Of a stretch of DNA of 64,000 nucleotides, positions 28,566 to 39,113 are shown in pieces. The stretch is from an uncultured Paracoccaceae bacterium (lineage in GTDB: Bacteria > Pseudomonadota > Alphaproteobacteria > Rhodobacterales > Rhodobacteraceae). Where the stretch lies: NCBI GenBank assembly GCA_947492475.1, contig CANLNM010000003.1, positions 351,505-415,504 on the forward strand. The letters are read 5' to 3'. The translations under genes were made by a program, and so were the position numbers. Below the pieces are notes generated by a model, which made no database searches, had not been told where the DNA came from, and worked only from the letters and a program-made list of their open reading frames with translations. Position 1 is the stretch's first letter. Each line of letters begins with the position of its first letter.

Positions 28566-30362
28566 ATGGACGACCAAAACAAGAACCTCATTCTTGCAAC
28601 TGTACTCAGCGGCATCGTTATTCTGGTGTGGTTTGTACTTTTCCCACCAGAAGAAGTTGCAACAGTTGAACCTGCGACCGACATCATCGAACAGGTTGTG
28701 CCTGATGGCGCGGTCCTACCAACTGTGGAAACCACCAATGGCACCGCAGCGACCGCCGAAGTAGAAGACGCGCCAGAAGCGCCGCGCCTGACCGTCGAAA
28801 CACCCAGCCTGACAGGGACCATTTCCCTACAAGGCGGCCGGATCGATGACCTATCGCTGGTGAATTATCGCGAAACACTGGACGAAGATTCTGATCTGGT
28901 GCGGATGTTGTCCCCGCTTAGCGCCGATGCCCCCTATTACGCGTTGTTCGGCTGGGCCCCCGGCGCGGGCGTTGCCCCCGATGCGGTCCCCGGTCCCAAC
29001 ACAATCTGGAACGTCGAATCCGGTGAAACGCTGACACCCGAAACGCCTGTGACCTTGGTCTGGGATAACGGCGCGGGCCTGACATTCCGCCGTGCGATCT
29101 CGGTTGATGAGAATTTCATGTTCTCAATCGAACAAAGCATCGAAAACGCATCTGGCGCCGCGGTGACCATGGCCCCCTATGGCATCATTGCCCGCCACGG
29201 TGACCCAGATGGCGTTGGGTTCTTTATCCAACACGAAGGTGTGGTGCGCATGGCCGATGGCGTGCGCGAAGAAATCAAATATGACGATATGCAGGATCTG
29301 GATGCCGACCCCCGTGGTCAAGGCGTGTCTGAAATCGTCGAAGTCACGGAAAACGGCTGGATCGGCTTTACTGACCAATATTGGATGACGGCGCTGCTGC
29401 CATCGCCCGGCACTGCATTCCGGTCGGCGGCGCGTTACACCGAAGCCACCGCCATCTACCAAACCGAAACCATCTATCCGACCCGCACTATTGAACCCGG
29501 CGCGACATCCTCTGCCGAATCCAATGTGTTTGCCGGGGCGCAGAAATGGGAAACCATTCGCGAATACCAGAACAAAAACGGGTTTGAGCGGTTCTTGGAT
29601 GCGATTGACTGGGGTTGGTTCTTTTTCCTGACGAAACCGATCTTTGCCTTGTTGCACTTCATCGATGGTCTGATTGGCAATATGGGGTGGTCGATCATTC
29701 TGTTGACGCTGATCATCAAAGCCGTGCTGCTGCCATTGGCCTATAAATCCTACGTTTCCATGGCGAAAATGAAGGAATTGCAGCCCGAAATGGAAGCCCT
29801 GAAAGCAGAAGCTGGCGACAACCGCGAGAAGATGCAAAAGGGCATGATGGAGCTTTACAAGAAGAACAAAGTGAACCCTGCCTCGGGTTGTTTGCCCATT
29901 CTGCTGCAGATTCCGATCTTCTTTTCGCTGTATAAAGTGATCTTTGTGACCATCGAATTGCGTCATGCAGAATGGATCGGCTGGATTCACGATCTGTCTG
30001 CCCCGGATCCATCTTCGATCCTAAACCTGTTTGGCCTGCTGGCGTTTACCCCACCAGAGCCGGGAACCGTGCTGGCCTATATCAGCCTTGGCATTCTGCC
30101 GATCCTGTTGGGTATCTCGATGTTCTTGCAGCAAAAACTGAACCCAGCCCCAACCGATCCAACGCAGAAAATGATCTTTGCGTGGATGCCTTGGGTGTTC
30201 ATGTTCATGCTGGGCAACTTTGCGTCTGGTCTGGTGCTGTACTGGATTGCCAACAACACGATCACGTTTATTCAGCAATATCTGATCATGCGCAGTCAGG
30301 GCTATCGTCCCGATCTGATCGGCAACATCCTCGGCAATCGTTCCGAAGCCGAGAAGAAGTGA
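28566..30362 (+). CDS. yidC: Membrane protein insertase YidC
   Basis: 598 residues; inserts proteins into the inner membrane, alone or with SecYEG. N-terminal MDDQNKNLILATVLSG membrane anchor, periplasmic beta-domain (about 70-340), and a five-helix core with the conserved SGCLPILLQIPIFFSLYK block. Start ATG at 28566 fits the family N-terminus, although its ribosome site is weak. The stop overlaps the next start (TGATG). Confidence 0.96.
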   Translation: MDDQNKNLILATVLSGIVILVWFVLFPPEEVATVEPATDIIEQVVPDGAVLPTVETTNGTAATAEVEDAPEAPRLTVETPSLTGTISLQGGRIDDLSLVNYRETLDEDSDLVRMLSPLSADAPYYALFGWAPGAGVAPDAVPGPNTIWNVESGETLTPETPVTLVWDNGAGLTFRRAISVDENFMFSIEQSIENASGAAVTMAPYGIIARHGDPDGVGFFIQHEGVVRMADGVREEIKYDDMQDLDADPRGQGVSEIVEVTENGWIGFTDQYWMTALLPSPGTAFRSAARYTEATAIYQTETIYPTRTIEPGATSSAESNVFAGAQKWETIREYQNKNGFERFLDAIDWGWFFFLTKPIFALLHFIDGLIGNMGWSIILLTLIIKAVLLPLAYKSYVSMAKMKELQPEMEALKAEAGDNREKMQKGMMELYKKNKVNPASGCLPILLQIPIFFSLYKVIFVTIELRHAEWIGWIHDLSAPDPSSILNLFGLLAFTPPEPGTVLAYISLGILPILLGISMFLQQKLNPAPTDPTQKMIFAWMPWVFMFMLGNFASGLVLYWIANNTITFIQQYLIMRSQGYRPDLIGNILGNRSEAEKK

Positions 30363-31105
30363 TGGGGATTGTCGCCAACATATGGCGGCACCCGATCAAG
30401 AGCCACGGACGCGAGGCGCTTGAAGAGGTGGTCTTGCGCGCGGGACAGGCGATGCCATGGGATCGCCATTGGGCCATCGCCCACGAAGACAGTGATGCCG
30501 ACGGGTCCGAATGGGCTCGGTGCCTGAACTTTTCTCGGGGGGCGCGGGCGCCGCAATTGGCCGCGATCCACGCAACGCTGGATGTGGATGCGCGGCAATT
30601 GACCCTGACCCATCCTGATCTGGATGATTTGGTGTTTTGGCCCGATGACACACCGGATGCGGCTGTTGCTTGGTCCAAACCATTGGTGCCCGACGGCCGT
30701 GTCCAGCCCGCCCGTTTGGTACGCGCCGCATCCCAAGCCATGACCGACAGCAAATGGCCATCGGTTTCGATCCTGAACCTAGCCTCTTTGCGGGACCTGT
30801 CCGACAAGGCCGGCATGACGCTGGATATGCGCCGGTTCCGGGGCAATATCTGGCTGGATGGGTTGGCGCCTTGGCAGGAATTTGACTGGATCGGCAAAAC
30901 GATCCGCATTGGCAACGTCACGTTCGACATTCGCGAACCGATCGAACGCTGTCTGCACACACATGACAACCCCGAAACGGGTGCGCGCGACGGCAACACA
31001 TTGACCGTTCTGCAATCCCAATGGGGTCATAAAAACTTTGGCGTATTTGGCGCCGTAACCCAAGACGGCGATATCCGTCTGGGTGACAAGATTGAGGTGC
31101 TTTGA
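30362..31105 (+). CDS. MOSC domain protein
   Basis: 247 residues. N-terminal MOSC beta-barrel (WRHPIKSHGREAL) followed by the MOSC core with RFRGNIWLDGLAPWQEFDW and the conserved Cys in EPIERCLHTHDNP, the residue that takes up molybdenum-cofactor sulfur. Substrate unknown. Both ends overlap neighbours by one base (TGATG), so it is coupled to yidC and engB. Confidence 0.9.
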   Translation: MGIVANIWRHPIKSHGREALEEVVLRAGQAMPWDRHWAIAHEDSDADGSEWARCLNFSRGARAPQLAAIHATLDVDARQLTLTHPDLDDLVFWPDDTPDAAVAWSKPLVPDGRVQPARLVRAASQAMTDSKWPSVSILNLASLRDLSDKAGMTLDMRRFRGNIWLDGLAPWQEFDWIGKTIRIGNVTFDIREPIERCLHTHDNPETGARDGNTLTVLQSQWGHKNFGVFGAVTQDGDIRLGDKIEVL

Positions 31106-31755
31106 TGCAACTTTCCTTTCCACTGGCCGAAGAACCAGATGACATTACCCGCGAAAAGGGCCGCAAATTGTTCGCCGGAAACACCGATTTCCTAAAAGGC
31201 GTGGTTGCGATGTCTGGCCTGCCAGAAGCGGACCGGATCGAAGTCTGCTTTGCCGGGCGGTCCAATGTTGGGAAATCCACGTTGATCAATGCCTTGACCG
31301 GGCGGGTGAAACTGGCGCGGGCCTCAAACACGCCGGGGCGCACGCAGGAAATCAACTTTTTCACCACCACAGAAGGCCCCTATCTGGTCGATCTGCCGGG
31401 CTATGGCTTTGCCAATGCGCCCGTCGCCGTGGTGGCCAAATGGCAGGCATTGTTGAAACAATATCTGCAAGGGCGGCAAAACCTGCGCCGTGCCTTTGTA
31501 TTGGTGGACACGCGCCACGGGGTCAAACCCGTCGACGAAGAAATCATGTCGCTGCTCGACAGCGCGGCGGTCACGTTTCAATGCGTGATGACCAAGGCCG
31601 ACAAAGTCAAAGCCCATGAACGCGAAAAAATCCTGACCCAAGTGCGTGGCGCGCTGGCGAAACACCCCGCAGCCTATCCTGAAATTGTTCTGACATCGTC
31701 AGAAAAAGGCGATGGTATTCCAACACTTCGGTCGATCATCGCGGGTTTGGACTAA
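31105..31755 (+). CDS. engB: Ribosome-biogenesis GTPase EngB/YsxC
   Basis: 216 residues. G1 [10 protein letters not shown]3 DLPGYG, G4 TKADK. Aids late assembly of the 50S subunit. Start ATG at 31105 overlaps the MOSC stop. Confidence 0.95.
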   Translation: MQLSFPLAEEPDDITREKGRKLFAGNTDFLKGVVAMSGLPEADRIEVCFAGRSNVGKSTLINALTGRVKLARASNTPGRTQEINFFTTTEGPYLVDLPGYGFANAPVAVVAKWQALLKQYLQGRQNLRRAFVLVDTRHGVKPVDEEIMSLLDSAAVTFQCVMTKADKVKAHEREKILTQVRGALAKHPAAYPEIVLTSSEKGDGIPTLRSIIAGLD

Positions 31756-31774
31756 TAACATGCAGAGGCAGAAT

Positions 31775-32653
31775 ATGAACCGAGATTGGATCGCAACCGC
31801 ACGCACCCTGTCCGAGGCCCTGCCCTATTTGCAACGCTATTCCAACGCGATTGTGGTGATCAAATTTGGCGGCAACGCCATGGGCGATGCCAATGCGATG
31901 TCCGATTTTGCGCGCGATATTGTGTTGATGCGTCAGGTTGGTTTGAACCCGGTTGTGGTGCATGGCGGCGGTCCGATGATCAACGCGATGCTGGATAAAC
32001 TCAACATCGAAAGCCGGTTTGTGCGCGGCAAGCGTGTAACCGATCAGGCCACGGTCGAAGTGGTCGAAATGGTCCTATCGGGCATGGTGAACAAACGCAT
32101 CGTGCAGGCAATCACCGAACAAGGCGGCCGCGCGGCGGGGATTTCTGGCAAAGACGACCGTTTGATGGTCTGCGAAGCCGATGATCCGGAACTGGGCTTC
32201 GTCGGCAAACCCGTTGAAATGAACGTTCAGGTCCTGCGCGATATGTTTGACGCTGGCATCATTCCGGTGGTGGCGCCTTTGGGCACGGGTCGGGAACATG
32301 GCGAAACCTTCAACGTGAACGGTGATACGGCAGCGGGCGCAATTGCCGGGGCCTTGGCTGCGGATCGTTTGCTGTTGTTGACGGATGTGGCCGGCGTCAA
32401 AGATGCGACTGGCGAAATCGTCACGCAGCTGACGCCAAAACAGGTCCGTGACATGACAGCTGATGGCACCATTGCGGGCGGGATGATCCCGAAAACGGAA
32501 ACCGCGTTGACTGCGCTCGATGCCGGGGTGCGCGCTGTGGTGATCCTGGATGGTCGCCTGCCGAATGCGTCCCTGCTAGAGCTGTTTACCGACCACGGCG
32601 CCGGGTCCATCATCCGTGACACGGATCCGCAGATCACCCCAACCTCTGCATGA
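31775..32653 (+). CDS. argB: Acetylglutamate kinase
   Basis: 292 residues; phosphorylates N-acetyl-L-glutamate in arginine synthesis. Start ATG at 31775 has AGAGG 6 bases upstream; ATG 31760 is less likely. Motifs: [38 protein letters not shown] and LTDVAGVK. Its stop overlaps the next start (ATGA). Confidence 0.96.
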   Translation: MNRDWIATARTLSEALPYLQRYSNAIVVIKFGGNAMGDANAMSDFARDIVLMRQVGLNPVVVHGGGPMINAMLDKLNIESRFVRGKRVTDQATVEVVEMVLSGMVNKRIVQAITEQGGRAAGISGKDDRLMVCEADDPELGFVGKPVEMNVQVLRDMFDAGIIPVVAPLGTGREHGETFNVNGDTAAGAIAGALAADRLLLLTDVAGVKDATGEIVTQLTPKQVRDMTADGTIAGGMIPKTETALTALDAGVRAVVILDGRLPNASLLELFTDHGAGSIIRDTDPQITPTSA

Positions 32654-33330
32654 CCCAAGGCGTGGATATCCACGCACAGGCCAAATCTGTCGGCCTCTTT
32701 GTTTCTGGCATTGTTCACCGTCACGCCGATGATCCGCTGCCCGAATGGGTGCAATCGATTGTGCTGTTTTCCCCGGATGAACCCGATTTTTGGCCCCTGT
32801 TTCGAGCCTCGTCAGAGGCGCAGGATGGCCAGCCCCATCCGTTGGATCGCTGGTCAAAACGGGTGCTGGGGGGCATCGCAACGGAATTGAACGGGATGCC
32901 GTTTTTTCCATCTGACGGGCCGCCCTTTATGCCGTTTATCGGCTGGGCCAAACGATCTGGGCGGGCGTTTTCTGCGCCGATCGGGCCGTTGGTGCATGGA
33001 CAATCAGGATTGTTCATTTCCTATCGCGGGGCGATTGCGCTGTCGAAACCAGCCCCGCAGCAGGGACAGCGCGCAATGCCTTGTGACACCTGCCAGCAGC
33101 CCTGTGTGACGTCCTGTCCGGTGGATGCCTTTGCCAATGGACAATACGATGTTGCCACCTGCAAGGCCCATTTGGAAACCAACGCCGGACACACCTGTCG
33201 CACAAAAGGGTGCTTTGCGCGGCGGGCCTGCCCCATTGGCCAAGGCAAACGACATCCGGCGCAATCCGCCTTTCATATGAAAGCTTTTCATCCAGATGCC
33301 TTTGAAACTGATCCTGATCCGTCACGCTAA
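32650..33330 (+). CDS. 4Fe-4S ferredoxin-like protein related to QueG
   Basis: 226 residues. The N-terminal part is not recognised. The C-terminal part (about 135-200) has [17 protein letters not shown], a 4Fe-4S pattern, and then [16 protein letters not shown] with further Cys for a second cluster. It resembles the ferredoxin portion of epoxyqueuosine reductase but lacks the cobalamin domain. Function unknown; typical neighbour of argB in Rhodobacterales. Confidence 0.8.
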   Translation: MTQGVDIHAQAKSVGLFVSGIVHRHADDPLPEWVQSIVLFSPDEPDFWPLFRASSEAQDGQPHPLDRWSKRVLGGIATELNGMPFFPSDGPPFMPFIGWAKRSGRAFSAPIGPLVHGQSGLFISYRGAIALSKPAPQQGQRAMPCDTCQQPCVTSCPVDAFANGQYDVATCKAHLETNAGHTCRTKGCFARRACPIGQGKRHPAQSAFHMKAFHPDAFETDPDPSR

Positions 33331-33817
33331 ATCCAGCTGGACTAACCTTGAATTGTCAGACCACGAACGGGTGCTGAACACACGTGGCATCGCCTCAGCC
33401 AAGGCGGTGGGTGCGTGGTTAGAGCAGCGAAATCAGCCGCTTGGTCATGTGTTCTGTTCTGATGCCAGCCGCACACGGGAAACTTTTGGGCTGATTTCTG
33501 CGGCCTTTGACGGCGCAACACCCGTTACGTTTTTGCCGGACCTGTATCTGGCATCACAGATGGCCATGTTGACGATTCTGCGCGGCGCGGGCGATGTAAC
33601 CGACGGGGATACGGTCACGATGATTGGGCATAATCCGGGTATAGGTGATCTGGCCGTTGGTTTGGCCGCGACACGCCCTGCCCATCCTAAATTCGCGCTT
33701 TATCCGACCTGTGCCACCACAATTTACGAATTTGATGTGACCGACTGGGCGGCCGTGGCACCGGGGCGTGGTCAGATCGTTGACTTTACCGTGCCGCGCG
33801 ATCTGATCGGCGCATAA
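33296..33817 (+). CDS. SixA-like histidine phosphatase
   Basis: 173 residues, phosphoglycerate-mutase fold. Catalytic RHAKS near the N-terminus (usual RHG) and the second His in MIGHNPG. Similar to SixA, which removes phosphate from histidine. It overlaps the ferredoxin gene by 35 bases in another frame. Confidence 0.85.
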   Translation: MPLKLILIRHAKSSWTNLELSDHERVLNTRGIASAKAVGAWLEQRNQPLGHVFCSDASRTRETFGLISAAFDGATPVTFLPDLYLASQMAMLTILRGAGDVTDGDTVTMIGHNPGIGDLAVGLAATRPAHPKFALYPTCATTIYEFDVTDWAAVAPGRGQIVDFTVPRDLIGA

Positions 33818-33845
33818 AAAAGGCCCCGGAAAAATCCGAGGCCTT
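33816..33845 (-). terminator. Terminator of the aap operon
   Basis: Stem AAGGCCCCGG / CCGAGGCCTT (33820-33845). The one C-A mismatch on the plus strand is a G-U pair on minus-strand RNA, and five A on the plus strand give a U-run there. It ends aapP and also lies just after the SixA-like gene. Confidence 0.85.
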
Positions 33846-33864
33846 CTTGAACTGTATTGACCGT

Positions 33865-34662
33865 TTAGTGGCCCAGGATCTGGCTGAGGAACAGCTTGGT
33901 CCGGTCACTTTGAGGGTTGTTAAAGAACTCTTCTGGTTCGTTTTGCTCTACAATCTGGCCCTGATCCATAAAGATCACCCGGTTGGCCACCTGACGCGCA
34001 AACCCCATTTCGTGGGTCACACACAGCATGGTCATGCCCTCTTCGGCCAGCTCGATCATTGTATCGAGAACCTCTTTGATCATTTCAGGGTCAAGCGCAG
34101 ATGTCGGTTCATCAAACAACATGATCCGTGGCTTCATGCACAACGAACGCGCAATCGCCACACGCTGTTGCTGACCACCCGACAACATGCCGGGATATTT
34201 GTGCGCCTGATCAGGGATTTTCACCTTTTCAAGGAAATGCATCGCAATTTCCTCGGCTTCTTTCTTGGGTGTTTTACGCACCCAGATCGGAGCCAGCGTA
34301 CAGTTTTCCAGAATGGTCAGATGCGGGAACAGGTTAAAGTGCTGGAAACACATCCCAACCTCAGAGCGCACCTTGTCGATGTTTTTCAGATCCGAAGACA
34401 ATTCGGTTCCATCAACAATGATTTTGCCCGCCTGATGTTCCTCTAGGCGGTTGATGCACCGGATCAGCGTGGATTTACCGGACCCAGAAGGCCCTGCAAT
34501 CACGATCCGTTCCCCTTCGTAAACCGTCAGGTTGATGTCGCGCAGCACATGGAATGTGCCGTACCACTTGTTCATCCCTTGGATTTCAATAGCAACCTCA
34601 TCAGAGACGGCCATTTTTGAGCGATCGATTTCGCGTTCAGTCACGATTTGAGCGTCAGACAT
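33865..34662 (-). CDS. aapP: General L-amino acid ABC transporter, ATP-binding subunit
   Basis: 265 residues; start ATG at 34662 follows AAGGAGACG. Walker [10 protein letters not shown], signature LSGGQQQR, Walker [15 protein letters not shown]-loop CVTHEM. Energises uptake of polar amino acids by the AapQM permeases. Confidence 0.95.
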   Translation of the reverse strand: MSDAQIVTEREIDRSKMAVSDEVAIEIQGMNKWYGTFHVLRDINLTVYEGERIVIAGPSGSGKSTLIRCINRLEEHQAGKIIVDGTELSSDLKNIDKVRSEVGMCFQHFNLFPHLTILENCTLAPIWVRKTPKKEAEEIAMHFLEKVKIPDQAHKYPGMLSGGQQQRVAIARSLCMKPRIMLFDEPTSALDPEMIKEVLDTMIELAEEGMTMLCVTHEMGFARQVANRVIFMDQGQIVEQNEPEEFFNNPQSDRTKLFLSQILGH

Positions 34663-34674
34663 TTATTCGTCTCC

Positions 34675-36534
34675 TTAGCGGTGGCCAGTGTGAAGCTTGC
34701 GCTCCAACCATTGTGAGTAGCGGGACATGCCGAAACAGAAGATAAAGAAGCATGCACCAATAAAGATGAAGAGTTCCCAGTAGATGCCGTTCCATGCGGT
34801 GTCGGCCCGGATTTTGTTTGAAAAATCAATCGGGTCAGACAGGCCAATGAACACCACCAGCGTGGTATCTTTGAACAGGCCGATGAACGACGACACGATG
34901 CCGGGGATCGAAATTTTCAACGCTTGCGGCAGAATGATCAACCGCATTGATTTCCAATAATCCAATCCCAACGCGTCCGCGGCTTCGTATTGGCCGGTTG
35001 GCAATGCAGCCAGACCCCCACGTACCACTTCGGCGATATAGGCCGCTGAGAACAGCGTCACCATGATGATCACGCGCAACATCAGGTCGAACTGCGTGCC
35101 CGGAGGCAAGAAGTAGTTCAACAAAAGCGACGCGGTAAACAACCACACAATCAACGGGATGCCGCGAATAATTTCGATGAAGGCCACCGAAGATTTATTC
35201 ACAATCATCAAGTCAGACTGGCGACCCAGCGCAAGCACAACACCCAAAGGCATGGACAGTACGATCCCAGCCACACCAATCACAATCGCCAGCAAGAAGC
35301 CCCCGATTTTGTCAGATGCAACAGGTTCCAGCCCCACACGACCCAATTCTGTATAGGTGGTGTCGATGGCTGTTTGAACCGTCAGAAGATCGCCTTTGGC
35401 AGCCAGATAGGCACGCAGAGCAGCTTCGTCTTCGGGTGACGTTCCGCTTTCGATTTGACCCAGCGACCGAAGCCCCTGAACCGAGCTTGGCAATGTTGAG
35501 GCCAGTTCTGACACCAACGCCTTTGCTTCGGGCAGACGCGCTTCGCGTTCATCCAAGGCAAGGATGTTGTTGTTCAGCGCACGTGAATCTGACCGTTCCG
35601 AATTCAGGTTCAAAACAACCCGCGACAATGCAGATTCTTCATCCCGCAACACAGCCAGATCCGCAAGGAACGTCGACAGAGCCGCTTGATGTTCATCCGA
35701 TGCAACAGCGTGATGATCGTCACCGCGTGCGGCTTCGATTTGATCCACCAAAGCATCTTTGTCCGCGACCATCGCGGCAATTTCAGCCTGCTTTTCATCG
35801 CGCACAGCTTCTGCTGCTTCGATTTCGGCGGGCAATTCAGCCAAACGGGTTTCCAGACGAATGGTTTCTGAATCCAGACGGCCATTGGCAACCATGCGAT
35901 GCAGGCTGCTATCAATCGCTGACGACATAAACAGCCACCAAATCACAGCCGCCAAAACCGCAATGATGGATCCAAGCAAAGCACCGCCATATTTGGCAGC
36001 GACGTGGAACCCAACATAACCGGCCCCAAATCCAGCGAGAACCAGAATTGGTGTCCAGAACGATCCCCCCCACAAAAGCCAAACCGCAAGGAATGGATAA
36101 AGCAGGGTAAAGATCATCATTTTGGCTGGAACGCGGTCCGAAAACAGAACCGGAGCCAAAGCAACCGCAAACAAAGTGACGGCCAAAATTGGACGCCAGT
36201 ACATGTGGCGCGGGTAGAACCCAAACGCCAATTGATGCCAGCGATCTTCGATCACGGCCCAGCAGGCGGCCTGATGCCCGGTTTTGCCAACCGCGGCCAA
36301 TGCTTCGCGGCATTCGGTCAGCGAACCAGCATTCCAAACACCGCCAAAGATCCACGGCGTCAGCGTGACGATCACTTTGTACAGAACAAAGATCGCCAAC
36401 AAGGTCAGGATAGAATTGATCGCGTTCGAAAACAGATTCTCACGGATCCATTTGACCGCCCCAACTTGTGTCGATGGGGGGGCCTTTTCGTCCAGCATTT
36501 CGGTGCGGACAAAAGAAAGATCACTATTGCTCAT
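34675..36534 (-). CDS. aapM: General L-amino acid ABC transporter permease, with coiled-coil insertion
   Basis: 619 residues against about 430 usual for AapM/BztC. N-terminal membrane helices (about 40-60 and 115-205), then about 200 extra residues (207-405) rich in Glu, Ala, Leu and Asp with coiled-coil heptads, then the normal permease core from GGFLLAIVIGVAGIV (411 on) with the EAA loop EAADALGLDYWKSMRLIILP (517-536). The insertion lies just before the first core helix, probably in the periplasm. The gene is intact, with no frameshift. Confidence 0.93.
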   Translation of the reverse strand: MSNSDLSFVRTEMLDEKAPPSTQVGAVKWIRENLFSNAINSILTLLAIFVLYKVIVTLTPWIFGGVWNAGSLTECREALAAVGKTGHQAACWAVIEDRWHQLAFGFYPRHMYWRPILAVTLFAVALAPVLFSDRVPAKMMIFTLLYPFLAVWLLWGGSFWTPILVLAGFGAGYVGFHVAAKYGGALLGSIIAVLAAVIWWLFMSSAIDSSLHRMVANGRLDSETIRLETRLAELPAEIEAAEAVRDEKQAEIAAMVADKDALVDQIEAARGDDHHAVASDEHQAALSTFLADLAVLRDEESALSRVVLNLNSERSDSRALNNNILALDEREARLPEAKALVSELASTLPSSVQGLRSLGQIESGTSPEDEAALRAYLAAKGDLLTVQTAIDTTYTELGRVGLEPVASDKIGGFLLAIVIGVAGIVLSMPLGVVLALGRQSDLMIVNKSSVAFIEIIRGIPLIVWLFTASLLLNYFLPPGTQFDLMLRVIIMVTLFSAAYIAEVVRGGLAALPTGQYEAADALGLDYWKSMRLIILPQALKISIPGIVSSFIGLFKDTTLVVFIGLSDPIDFSNKIRADTAWNGIYWELFIFIGACFFIFCFGMSRYSQWLERKLHTGHR

Positions 36535-36536
36535 CT

Positions 36537-37748
36537 TTACCGCTCCTTCAGCTTAACGCTGTTGTTGTACATATTCATCGCCGTCGAAATCACGATGCTG
36601 AGAACCAGATAGAACAGTCCCATCAGCAACATTCCCTCAAGTTCGCGACCGGTTTGGTTGATGGTAATGCCGCCCAATGTGGCGCGCACATCCATGTAAC
36701 CAACCGCAATCGCCAGCGATGAGTTTTTGGTCAGGTTCAGGAATTGCGAAATCAGCGGCGGGATAATCACCCGCATGGCCTGTGGCAAAACAACCAGGTT
36801 CATTGTCCGTTTTGGACGCAAACCCAGCGCGCTTGCCGCTTCGGTCTGGCCTTTGGAAACGGCCATGATCCCGGCGCGCACGATTTCAGCAATAAAGGCA
36901 CCCGTGTACAATGTCAGCGCCAACCAAAGCGCGATCAAAGAGTTCAGGATCTTTGCGCCACCCGTAAAGTTAAAGCGTGAGATTTCTGGGTAATCCAGTG
37001 AAACAGGACGGCCCAGAACAAAGAACGCCAACAAGGTTGGTACGATCAACAGCCCCAATGTGACCCAAGTCACGGGCAAAATGTCACCGGTTTGTTCCTG
37101 ACGGGTCCGTGCATAGCGGCGGAATACGATGATCCCGACAATCGACAGCGCCAAAATTGTCAGCAATACGCCCGATCCAGACCCCCAAACCGGAGCCGGC
37201 AAGAATGTGCCTTGGCGGGTGAATGCGACGCTTTCCCACAACATCGAGGCGCTTCCGCCTTCTTTGAATTCCCGTGGGTGTGGCAGGCTTTCGTTGACGA
37301 TTGCAAAGATCAGCATGATCCACAGCAGCAAAGGCACGTTGCGGAAACCTTCGACGTAGACGGTCATCAACCGACCAACGAGCCAGTTGTTGGACAGACG
37401 CAGAACCCCTGCGACCACACCGATGATTGTCGCCGAAATACAGCCGAGCACCGCCACCAGAATCGTGTTCAGAATACCAACCATCGCCGCACGTCCATGC
37501 GACATCTGGTTATCGTATTCGATCAGTTTCTGGTTGATGTCGTAACCGGCGGATTGGGTCAAAAACCCAAAGTCAAAATCTTTGCCCTGCGCGGACAAGT
37601 TTTGAACCGTGTTGTTGCCAAGCCAAGCAAAGCAAAGAACCAGCATAACCAGAACCACGAACTGGATCGTCATCGACCGGTAACGTGTATCATAGATAAG
37701 CTGACTGAGCCGAAAGCTTTCTTTCGGCAGGTCCGTTGTAATGGACAT
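36537..37748 (-). CDS. aapQ: General L-amino acid ABC transporter permease
   Basis: 403 residues. Start ATG at 37748 follows TAGGGAGTT. HisMQ-type permease: first helix near 30-48, periplasmic loop, then core helices and the EAA motif EAASALGLRPKRTMNLVVLP. Stop lies 2 bases before aapM. Confidence 0.94.
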   Translation of the reverse strand: MSITTDLPKESFRLSQLIYDTRYRSMTIQFVVLVMLVLCFAWLGNNTVQNLSAQGKDFDFGFLTQSAGYDINQKLIEYDNQMSHGRAAMVGILNTILVAVLGCISATIIGVVAGVLRLSNNWLVGRLMTVYVEGFRNVPLLLWIMLIFAIVNESLPHPREFKEGGSASMLWESVAFTRQGTFLPAPVWGSGSGVLLTILALSIVGIIVFRRYARTRQEQTGDILPVTWVTLGLLIVPTLLAFFVLGRPVSLDYPEISRFNFTGGAKILNSLIALWLALTLYTGAFIAEIVRAGIMAVSKGQTEAASALGLRPKRTMNLVVLPQAMRVIIPPLISQFLNLTKNSSLAIAVGYMDVRATLGGITINQTGRELEGMLLMGLFYLVLSIVISTAMNMYNNSVKLKER

Positions 37749-37840
37749 TGTGTAACTCCCTAGGTCTCCGTTCACGGGGATCATGTGCCGATTGTTTCGG
37801 CTTCACGTCCTCGGAGACTCAATAATCTTGGAGAAGAAGG

Positions 37841-37869
37841 AAAAAGGGCGCGGAGTGAAATCCGCGCCC
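37841..37869 (-). terminator. Internal terminator/attenuator between aapJ and aapQ
   Basis: Perfect 9-bp stem GGGCGCGGA / TCCGCGCCC (37846-37869) with a 6-base loop; on the minus strand it is followed by TTTTT. Placed 12 bases after the aapJ stop, it would keep binding-protein mRNA above permease mRNA. Confidence 0.85.
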
Positions 37870-37881
37870 CTTCCTTAGATT

Positions 37882-38898
37882 TTAGCGGAAAGGTGGGGAG
37901 TAGATCAGACCACCTTCGGTCCATGGTGCGTTCAGACCACGGGCCAGACCAATTGGCGAATTCTCACCAATGTTCTTTTCAAACAGCTCACCGTAGTTGC
38001 CGCCTGCCATTACAGCATTTTTCGCCCAGTCAGCGTCCAGACCCAGCATCGCGCCCAGTTCACCTTCGGTGCCCAGCAGACGGTTGATTTCTGGGTTGTC
38101 TGTACCAGCAGTCAACTCTTCGATGTTTGCGGATGTGATACCCAGCTCTTCTGCAGAGATCAGCGCGTTCAATGTCCAACGAACGATATCACCCCATTCG
38201 CTGTCACCGTGACGAACAAGCGGGCCCAGTGGCTCTTTGGAGATGATTTCTGGCAGCAGAACATGTGCTGCTGGATCTTCGAATGTGGCACGAGTCGCGG
38301 CCAGACCAGAAGCGTCCGTTGTGTACACGTCACAAGCACCAGCCAGATACTGCTGCTGTGCTTCTGCGTTTGTTTCAATCGGCACAGGCTCGTAGCTGAT
38401 GTTATTTGTGCGGAAGAAGTCAGCAAGGTTCAGCTCGGTGGTGGTCCCGGTCTGAATACAAACGGTCGCGCCGTCCAGTTCCTTAGCGGACGTTACGCCC
38501 AGTTCACGTGGAACCATGAAGCCTTGGCCGTCATAGTAGTTCACGCCAACAAATTCGAATTTCAAGTCGACATCACGGGAGAATGTCCAAGTGGTGTTAC
38601 GTGCCAGCATGTCGATCTGGTTGGACGCCAAAGCTGTGAAACGTGTTTGACCCGTGGTTGGTACAAACTCAACAGCAGTTGGATCGCCAAAAACAGCGGC
38701 CGCAACAGCGCGACAAACGCCAACGTCAAAACCATTCCAAACACCGTTTGCGTCAGGGGCAGCAAACCCAACGAGACCGGTGGTCACGCCACAGTTCAAG
38801 CTACCACGCGCTTTAACATCATCAAGCGTTGCGGCAGCGGATGCGCCAGCAGCAAGCCCAGCAACAGCCAAAGCGCCGTAGAATACGGATTTCATCAT
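37882..38898 (-). CDS. aapJ: General L-amino acid ABC transporter, periplasmic binding protein
   Basis: 338 residues. Two adjacent ATGs (38898 and 38895) follow GAAGAGG; either works. Signal peptide ends near ASA (about residue 22). Type II binding fold: ARGSLNCGVTTGLVGFAAPD, NQIDMLARNTTWTFSRD, GATVCIQTGTTTE. First gene of aapJQMP. Confidence 0.95.
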   Translation of the reverse strand: MMKSVFYGALAVAGLAAGASAAATLDDVKARGSLNCGVTTGLVGFAAPDANGVWNGFDVGVCRAVAAAVFGDPTAVEFVPTTGQTRFTALASNQIDMLARNTTWTFSRDVDLKFEFVGVNYYDGQGFMVPRELGVTSAKELDGATVCIQTGTTTELNLADFFRTNNISYEPVPIETNAEAQQQYLAGACDVYTTDASGLAATRATFEDPAAHVLLPEIISKEPLGPLVRHGDSEWGDIVRWTLNALISAEELGITSANIEELTAGTDNPEINRLLGTEGELGAMLGLDADWAKNAVMAGGNYGELFEKNIGENSPIGLARGLNAPWTEGGLIYSPPFR

Positions 38899-39113
38899 AG
38901 ATACCTCTTCCTGAGTTTCACCCCCATCCCCGGAGGTGATCATTTTTTCTACTCTCCCGATTTGGGACAGTGTTGTTCGGGGAATTTTTCCTCGACTTCG
39001 CCAGATTGGGCGAATTCATTGAAAAAGGTCAAGTGGTGTATCACAAATTACGATAACCGTTTTTCCTAAAAAACCTTCAGTTCGCAGGAGTTTTAACTGT
39101 GAGCGGAAACCGA

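Noticed and set aside
29124..29990. 288-codon minus-strand frame opposite yidC
   Set aside because: Lies wholly within yidC, which is beyond doubt; His/Gln-rich composition is typical of antisense translation.
32650..33330. Epoxyqueuosine reductase QueG
   Set aside because: Only the ferredoxin part is similar; the protein is too short and lacks the cobalamin-binding domain.
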